In this document: in pieces, positions 6,610 through 11,170 of the stretch | How the letters are laid out: each line of letters begins with the position of its first letter | Position numbering within the stretch: the stretch's first letter is position 1 | Source of the DNA: Candidatus Limnocylindrales bacterium | Lineage (GTDB): Bacteria; Chloroflexota; Limnocylindria; Limnocylindrales; CSP1-4 | DNA length: 11,170 nucleotides | Assembly (NCBI GenBank): GCA_031292335.1 | Contig: JARLHH010000233.1 | Location: forward strand, 1-11,170 | Reading direction: 5' to 3' | Notes under the pieces: model-generated | Seen by the model: only the letters and a program-made list of their open reading frames with translations | Database searches by the model: none | What the model was told of the DNA's origin: nothing | Program-made: the position numbers and the translations under genes

Positions 6610-6676
6610 CCCCGACCGTGCCACCCGCAGCGTGCCTTTGGTGCAGACGGCACTCTCCGCGAGCAGGCGGGTCGCC

Positions 6677-6682
6677 TACGCT
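6677..6682 (+). promoter_or_regulatory. Putative -10 element of the malic enzyme gene (leaderless)
   Basis: TACGCT followed by exactly 6 nt and the ATG at 6689, so transcription would start at or next to the A of the ATG. No Shine-Dalgarno is present. No -35 is recognisable. Confidence 0.5.
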
Positions 6683-6688
6683 CGATCA

Positions 6689-8410
6689 ATGCCTGCCACT
6701 CACGCCCCGATCCCGGGTGCCCCGGACGCGCGCCGCCCCCTCCGGCTCACCTTCCACGGTCGCTCGCTCCTTGGTCGCGCGATGTACAACAAGGACGCCG
6801 CGTTCACCGACGAGGAGCGCCACTGGTTCGGGCTGCACGGGCTGCTCCCCGTAAACGTCCTGACGCTGGAAGAGCAGCTGGGCCTGGAGCTGGAGCACGT
6901 CCGGCGCAAGGCCGACCCCCTGGAGCGCTACATCGGGCTGGCAGCCCTCCAGGATCGCAACGAGACGCTCTTCTACCGGCTCCTGGCGGAGAACCTGGAG
7001 GAGTTCCTGCCGATCGTCTACACGCCCACCGTCGGGCGCGCCTGCCAGGAGTACAGCCACATCCTTCGCCGTCCGCGCGGCGTGTGGATCACCCCGGACG
7101 ACACGGGCCGCATTCCGGAGCTCCTTCGCAACGCCGCCCAGCAGGAGGTCCGGCTGCTCGTCGTGACCGACAACGAGCGGATCCTCGGGCTGGGCGACCA
7201 GGGTGCAGGCGGGATGGGGATCCCGGTCGGCAAGCTTGCCATCTACACCGCGGGAGCCGGGATCTACCCGGCGCTCACCCTGCCGGTCTCGCTCGACGTG
7301 GGAACCGACAACCAGGCGCTGCTTGCCGACCCGATCTATGCGGGCTGGCGCCATCCGCGCCTTCGGGGGCCGGCCTACGACGCATTCATCGACTCCTTCG
7401 TGGCGGGCGTCAAGTCCGTCTTCCCGCGCGCGATCCTCCAGTGGGAGGACTTCAAGCAGCACATCGCGATCCGCATCCTGGACCGGTACCGGGACGTGCT
7501 GCCGTCGTTCAACGACGACATCCAGGGAACCGCGGCCGTGGTGGTCGCCGGGATCCTGGCCGGCCTGCGGCATGTCGGAGAGCCGCTCCGCGGCCAGCGT
7601 TTCGTGTTCCTCGGCGCGGGCGCCGCCGCGACCGGGATCGCGCGCCTGGTCCGGGCAGCGCTCGCCGAGGCGGGTGCCGACGAGGCCGAGATCCGCAGGT
7701 CGCTGATCCTCCTGGATTCCCGGGGCCTGCTTGACCTCGAGCGCCCCGGGCTGGACGACGACAAGCGCGAGTTCGCGCTCAGTCACACGGAGCTCGCGAA
7801 CCTCGGCCTGGAGGCCGGCGCGGACCTTCTCTCCGTGGTCACGGCCGTCCGGCCAACCGTCCTGATCGGCACGACGGCGGCTCCGAACACGTTCACCGAG
7901 CAGGCGATCCGGGCAATGGCCGACGCCTGCCCGCACCCGATCATCCTGCCGCTCTCGAACCCCACCTCGCGCTGCGAGGCGACCCCGGCCCAGGTCCTCG
8001 CCTGGACGGACGGCCGCGCCCTCGTCGCGACCGGCAGCCCGTTCGACCCGGTGGTGGTGAACGGAACGACACGCGAGATCGGGCAGGCCAACAACGCGTT
8101 CATCTTCCCCGGCGTCGGGCTGGCCGCGATCGTGGCAGCGGCGCGCCACATCGACGACGCGCAGTTCCTGGTGGCCGCGCACACGCTTGCCGGCCTCGTC
8201 TCGGATGAACGCCTCGCCGAAGGGGCGCTCTACCCATCGATCGGCGACCTCCGGGCCGTCTCGCGCGAGATCGCCGTGGCGGTGGTCTGCTCGTTCGGCA
8301 CGCTGAACGGGCTCCCGCTCGCCGCGTGCGAGCACGGACGCGCCGAAGCCGAGGTGGCGGTGGACCAGGCGATGTGGTGGCCGGAATACCTGCCGTACGA
8401 GCCCGCCTGA
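6689..8410 (+). CDS. maeA: Malic enzyme, large type (malate to pyruvate + CO2)
   Basis: Oxidative decarboxylation of L-malate to pyruvate with NAD(P)+ and a divalent metal, feeding the anaplerotic node. 573 residues match the large bacterial/eukaryotic type (MaeA/SfcA), not the short MaeB type. The N-terminal malic domain includes RAMYNKDAAFT, the catalytic Tyr Y111 in IVYTPTVGRACQ, the catalytic Lys K182 in GMGIPVGKLAIYTAGAG and SLDVGTDN (201-208). Metal ligands are E253/D254 (QWEDF) and D277 in PSFNDDIQGTAAV. The NAD-binding domain has FLGAGAAATGIARL (308-320) and LLDSRGLL (341-348), then LPLSNPTSRCEATP (420-433). NAD versus NADP preference cannot be settled by eye. The ATG at 6689 gives the normal N-terminus; the open frame extends to 6347 but overlaps the stress protein gene. 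Monocistronic: leaderless promoter before it, hairpin after it. Confidence 0.96.
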   Translation: MPATHAPIPGAPDARRPLRLTFHGRSLLGRAMYNKDAAFTDEERHWFGLHGLLPVNVLTLEEQLGLELEHVRRKADPLERYIGLAALQDRNETLFYRLLAENLEEFLPIVYTPTVGRACQEYSHILRRPRGVWITPDDTGRIPELLRNAAQQEVRLLVVTDNERILGLGDQGAGGMGIPVGKLAIYTAGAGIYPALTLPVSLDVGTDNQALLADPIYAGWRHPRLRGPAYDAFIDSFVAGVKSVFPRAILQWEDFKQHIAIRILDRYRDVLPSFNDDIQGTAAVVVAGILAGLRHVGEPLRGQRFVFLGAGAAATGIARLVRAALAEAGADEAEIRRSLILLDSRGLLDLERPGLDDDKREFALSHTELANLGLEAGADLLSVVTAVRPTVLIGTTAAPNTFTEQAIRAMADACPHPIILPLSNPTSRCEATPAQVLAWTDGRALVATGSPFDPVVVNGTTREIGQANNAFIFPGVGLAAIVAAARHIDDAQFLVAAHTLAGLVSDERLAEGALYPSIGDLRAVSREIAVAVVCSFGTLNGLPLAACEHGRAEAEVAVDQAMWWPEYLPYEPA

Positions 8411-8413
8411 ACG

Positions 8414-8432
8414 GCCGACTTGCGCGGTCGGC
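8414..8432 (+). terminator. Hairpin just after the malic enzyme stop
   Basis: GCCGAC (8414-8419), loop TTGCGCG, GTCGGC (8427-8432): perfect 6-bp stem, 3 nt after the stop codon. No T tract follows. It matches the position of the hairpin after the universal stress protein gene. Confidence 0.4.
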
Positions 8433-8500
8433 ACCCGGCGGCGACCTACCCGGCCGCCGCGGCGCTCCAGGCGGGCGGGGCCCTTGCCTCCGGCGCGTCC

Positions 8501-8506
8501 CATAAT
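8501..8506 (+). promoter_or_regulatory. Putative -10 element of the ligase-hydrolase operon (leaderless)
   Basis: CATAAT, five of six matches to the -10 consensus, lies exactly 6 nt before the ATG at 8513. A leaderless mRNA is implied. No Shine-Dalgarno precedes this ATG, and no well-spaced -35 is seen (TTGCCT at 8484-8489 is too close). Confidence 0.6.
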
Positions 8507-8512
8507 CGGGCG

Positions 8513-9631
8513 ATGCACCTCCCGTTCCAACCGCCGCTCGAGCCGATGCTCGCCGCCCCGCTCGCGGCGCTTCCCGAGGGCGACGGGTGGGCCTACGAGC
8601 CCAAGTGGGACGGCTTCCGCTGCATCGTCTTCCGTGACGGCGACCAGCTCGTGCTGCAGAGCCGCGACCTGCGCCCCCTCGAGCGCTACTTCCCGGAGCT
8701 GCTCCCTCCGCTCCTGGCGGCGCTGCCGCCGCGCGCCGTGGTGGACGGCGAGGTGGTGATCGCGGGGCCGCGCGGGCTGGACTTCGACGCGCTCCTGCTC
8801 CGGATCCATCCGGCCGAATCGCGCGTCCGCTTGCTGGCCGCCACGACGCCGGCGAGCTTCGTGGCGTGGGACCTGCTGGCGCTCGGTGATGACGACCTGC
8901 GCGCGCGGGCATTCGACGAGCGCCGGGTCGCCCTGACGCGGGGCATCCGGCCCGACGTGCCGGCCGTGCGCGTCACGCCCCTGACGCGGGACCCGGCGAT
9001 CGCCCGCGACTGGTTCGACCGCTTCGAGGGCGCCGGCCTGGACGGCGTGATCGCGAAGCGGCACGACGGGCCATACCAGCCCGGGAAGCGCGGGTGGGTC
9101 AAGCTGAAGCACGCCCGGACCGCCGATGTCGCCGTGGCCGGATTCCGCTGGCACAAGGACGAGTCGGGCAGCGGGGTCGGCTCGCTGATCCTGGGGCTGC
9201 ACGACGATGCGGGCACGCTTCACCATGCCGGGGTGGCCAGCGGGTTCACCGCCGCCTTCCGCCGCGAGCTGGTCGCGGAGCTGGCGCCGCTCCGCGAGGC
9301 GGCCCTCGACGACCACCCCTGGCGCGACTGGGCGACGCCCGAGCTGGCGGAGGCCGCCTACGGTCGCCGGATGCCCGGCGCCACGTCCCGCTGGAACCGG
9401 GGCAAGGACCTGTCGTGGGAGCCGCTCCGCGTGGAGCGGGTCGCCGAGGTCGCCTACGATCACCTGCAGGGCGACCGCTTCCGGCACGCGACACGCCTCG
9501 TGCGCTGGCGTCCCGACCGCCGCCCGGCGGACTGCCGCTACGACCAGCTGGAGGCGACGCCTCCGTACGAGCTGGCCCAGATCTTCGGGCGGGAGCCGGA
9601 CGGCCTCGAGCGGGAGCCGGGCGGTCGATGA
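8513..9631 (+). CDS. ligC: ATP-dependent DNA ligase, LigC-like
   Basis: Seals nicks in duplex DNA using ATP; family members serve in repair alongside the essential NAD-dependent LigA. 372 residues. Nucleotidyltransferase motifs are all present: motif I EPKWDGFR with adenylated Lys K31, Ia SRD (50-52), III VVDGEVV (76-82), IIIa FVAWDLL (116-122), IV LDGVIAKR (176-183) and V GWVKLK (194-199). The OB-fold half carries a motif VI-like RHATRLVRWRPDR (324-336). It lacks the polymerase and nuclease domains of LigD and has the compact LigC layout. The ATG at 8513 fits the family start (FQPPLEPMLA) and lies 6 nt after a CATAAT; a TTG-initiated extension to 8420 would begin inside the hairpin following malic enzyme and has no family resemblance. 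Its stop overlaps the next gene's ATG. No Ku or primase-polymerase gene is visible in this window. Confidence 0.95.
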   Translation: MHLPFQPPLEPMLAAPLAALPEGDGWAYEPKWDGFRCIVFRDGDQLVLQSRDLRPLERYFPELLPPLLAALPPRAVVDGEVVIAGPRGLDFDALLLRIHPAESRVRLLAATTPASFVAWDLLALGDDDLRARAFDERRVALTRGIRPDVPAVRVTPLTRDPAIARDWFDRFEGAGLDGVIAKRHDGPYQPGKRGWVKLKHARTADVAVAGFRWHKDESGSGVGSLILGLHDDAGTLHHAGVASGFTAAFRRELVAELAPLREAALDDHPWRDWATPELAEAAYGRRMPGATSRWNRGKDLSWEPLRVERVAEVAYDHLQGDRFRHATRLVRWRPDRRPADCRYDQLEATPPYELAQIFGREPDGLEREPGGR

Positions 9632-11115
9632 CGCGAGCGCGCGCGATGCAGGCGCGCCGCAGGCGCAGCCGATGGCGGCTCGTCGCCGGCACCGCGCTCG
9701 GGCTCCTCCTCGCCGGCGCGGGTGTGGCCGGCGTCCTCGCGATGATGCCGGGCGGGCTGCCGTCGCCTGGAAGCGGGGGCGTGCCGGCGGCCTCGGCGAC
9801 GCCGGGTCGGGCCGGCATTCCCGGCCCGACGGTCACCGCGCCGGCGGGCAGCGGCGCAGGCACATCGCAGGCGGCCGGTGGCGCGGTGCTGCCGTCCGCT
9901 GCTTCCAACACGTCGGGCGGGCCGTCGTCAGCGCCACTGACGTCTCCGGTCGCGATCGTGGCGCCGCCGCCCGCGCCGCCGGTCGACGCCGCGACGGCCA
10001 GGGTCCTCCAGCGAGCGCTCGAGGCGGCCCGAAAGTCGATGGTCATCCCGGGCGTGGCCGCCACGGTGATCCTGGCCGATGGGCGCACCTGGACCGGTGT
10101 CGCCGGCGATGCGGTGGTCGCCACGAACACGCGGGTGACACCGCAGACGCCCTTCGCGATCGCGAGCGTGACGAAGACGTTCACGGCGGCGCTGATCCTG
10201 CGGCTCGCCGAGCAGGGCCGGCTGACCATCGACGATCCGCTGTCACGCTGGCTCCCCGACTACCCGGACGCGGCCCGGATCACGCTGCGGATGCTGCTCC
10301 AGCACACGAGCGGCCTGGCCGACTTCTTCCAGAACCCGAGGTTCGACGCGGTGCTGAACAAGGCGAAACGGCATGTCTGGACACCCGAGGCCGTCCTGCC
10401 CTACGTGGCGGCGCCGGCGTTCGCGCCGGGCAAGGGCTGGGGCTACTCGAACACGAACTACGTCCTGCTGGGACTCGTGGCGGAGCGCGCGGGCGGCGCA
10501 CCGTGGGCGGAGCAGATCCGGCAGGACTTCCTCGTGCCGCTGGGGCTCGCCTCGACCTACGTCCAGGGGGTGGGCACGCCGGCCGTGCCCCCGGCGCACG
10601 CGAACGTGATGTTCGTCGGGTTCGGCGGGAAGATCCTGCCCCGGGACCTGAGCGACGGGAGCACGTTCGTGCCCTTCACCTCGGTGGCGACGGCCGCCTT
10701 CTCGGCCGGATCGATCGCGTCCACCTCGGGCGACCTGGCCCGCTGGGCGAAGGCGCTCTACGGCGGGGACGTCCTCACCCCGTCCTCGATGGCCGAGATG
10801 CTGACGTTCGACCCGAAGATCGAGGCCTACGCCGCGCTGGCCTACGGGCTCGGCGTGTCGCGCGTCAAGATCGACGGCCGTTTCGTGGCCTACGGGCACA
10901 CCGGGGCGCTGGACGGGACCCGCGCCTCCATCCGCTGGCTGCCCAAGCAGGACGTCAGCGTGGCCGTGGTCTTCAACCGCGATCTCTTCACGGGTGACGA
11001 CGTGGTCCGGTACCTGGTCGCCGCGCTCTACCCGCGCGCGACGCCGGGGGCGTCGCCGGGAGCGTCGGCGGCCGCGTCGCTGGGCGCGTCGCCAGCGCCG
11101 ACCTCGGCGCCCTGA
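9628..11115 (+). CDS. Membrane-anchored serine hydrolase, beta-lactamase class C / DD-peptidase fold
   Basis: Penicillin-recognising-fold hydrolase of 495 residues acting outside the cytoplasm. Layout: Arg-rich N-terminus (1-17), hydrophobic helix about 18-39 serving as anchor or uncleaved signal, a Pro/Ala/Ser/Gly/Thr linker (about 41-120), the catalytic domain (about 122-470) and a low-complexity GAS-type tail (471-495). Active-site motifs are S180-V-T-K183, Y273-S-N275 and H424-T-G426. These triads equal those of the Streptomyces R61 DD-carboxypeptidase as I recall them, which favours a peptidoglycan carboxypeptidase over a true beta-lactamase (usually KTG), though esterases of this fold are also possible. 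LLQHTSGLADF (223-233) is a family marker. The ATG overlaps the ligase TGA (ATGA), with GGGAG 11 nt upstream; ATG at 9646 is an alternative. Co-expression with a DNA ligase has no obvious reason. Confidence 0.93.
   Translation: MTRARAMQARRRRSRWRLVAGTALGLLLAGAGVAGVLAMMPGGLPSPGSGGVPAASATPGRAGIPGPTVTAPAGSGAGTSQAAGGAVLPSAASNTSGGPSSAPLTSPVAIVAPPPAPPVDAATARVLQRALEAARKSMVIPGVAATVILADGRTWTGVAGDAVVATNTRVTPQTPFAIASVTKTFTAALILRLAEQGRLTIDDPLSRWLPDYPDAARITLRMLLQHTSGLADFFQNPRFDAVLNKAKRHVWTPEAVLPYVAAPAFAPGKGWGYSNTNYVLLGLVAERAGGAPWAEQIRQDFLVPLGLASTYVQGVGTPAVPPAHANVMFVGFGGKILPRDLSDGSTFVPFTSVATAAFSAGSIASTSGDLARWAKALYGGDVLTPSSMAEMLTFDPKIEAYAALAYGLGVSRVKIDGRFVAYGHTGALDGTRASIRWLPKQDVSVAVVFNRDLFTGDDVVRYLVAALYPRATPGASPGASAAASLGASPAPTSAP
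11047..11094 (+). repeat. Four degenerate 12-bp tandem units in the hydrolase 3' end
   Basis: GCGTCG recurs at 11050, 11062, 11074 and 11086, exactly 12 bp apart and in frame. The units encode GASP, GASA, AASL and GASP. This is a small coding minisatellite that forms the C-terminal low-complexity tail and could vary in copy number. Confidence 0.7.
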
Positions 11116-11142
11116 CCCCTTCCCTCGGCCCCGGCGCCTTGC

Positions 11143-11148
11143 TACAGT
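11143..11148 (+). promoter_or_regulatory. Putative -10 element for a gene beyond the right edge
   Basis: TACAGT, 27 bp after the hydrolase stop, resembles the other -10 hexamers here. The remaining 22 bases contain no ATG; GTG occurs overlapping the hexamer at 11148-11150 but has no supported reading frame. The gene itself would lie outside this window. Confidence 0.3.
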
Positions 11149-11170
11149 GCGCGTCGCACGCGTCAACGCA

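Noticed and set aside
8420..8512. TTG-initiated N-terminal extension of the ligase
   Set aside because: It would start inside the hairpin after malic enzyme, shows no ligase similarity, and would place the CATAAT promoter inside the coding sequence.
6686..9487. Very long minus-strand open frame (933 codons) opposite the malic enzyme and the ligase
   Set aside because: Both plus-strand genes carry full family motifs. The antisense translation is low-complexity Arg/Gly/Ala/His-rich, as expected from GC-rich third positions mirrored on the other strand.
8513..9631. Ligase as part of a non-homologous end-joining or defence system
   Set aside because: No Ku, LigD polymerase/nuclease domain, nuclease or other defence gene is visible in the window.

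Overview
This is a very GC-rich bacterial chromosomal window (roughly 70% by eye) with tightly packed ordinary-looking genes and no sign of phage, insertion sequence, CRISPR array or RNA gene. The set of families (OmpR-type two-component system, bL25/Ctc ribosomal protein, DrrAB-like ABC exporter, universal stress protein, large-type malic enzyme, LigC-like ATP-dependent ligase, R61-like serine hydrolase), together with GC richness and several apparently leaderless promoters, would fit a high-GC Chloroflexota (for example a Limnocylindria-like lineage) or an actinobacterium. This taxonomic guess is inference and weak.

Layout. Positions 1-2287 (minus strand) hold a response regulator followed by its sensor histidine kinase, which runs off the left edge. 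A 136-bp divergent intergenic region (2288-2423) separates them from bL25 on the plus strand (2424-3059). bL25 converges on a class I SAM-dependent methyltransferase (3120-3974, minus). A second divergent region (3975-4116) contains a 16-bp perfect palindrome next to a good -10 element and precedes an ABC exporter operon: ATPase (4117-4878) and a six-helix ABC-2 permease (4875-6020) overlapping by 4 bp. A universal stress protein (6189-6590) and a malic enzyme (6689-8410) follow as separate units, each ending in a small GC hairpin just after its stop. The right end is a two-gene operon: an ATP-dependent DNA ligase (8513-9631) overlapping by ATGA a membrane-anchored serine hydrolase with the SVTK / YSN / HTG motif set of DD-peptidases (9628-11115). 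A -10-like element at 11143 probably belongs to a gene beyond the right edge.

How the parts work together. The two-component pair is one signalling unit and the ABC pair one exporter; the others are single-function housekeeping or stress genes (translation, ATP binding under stress, malate decarboxylation, nick sealing). The ligase-hydrolase overlap implies co-expression, but no functional link is obvious. The most consistent non-coding signal is the placement of -10 hexamers exactly 6 nt before start codons, suggesting leaderless mRNAs. I did not find a convincing undescribed multi-gene system here; the findings below are modest and stated as such.
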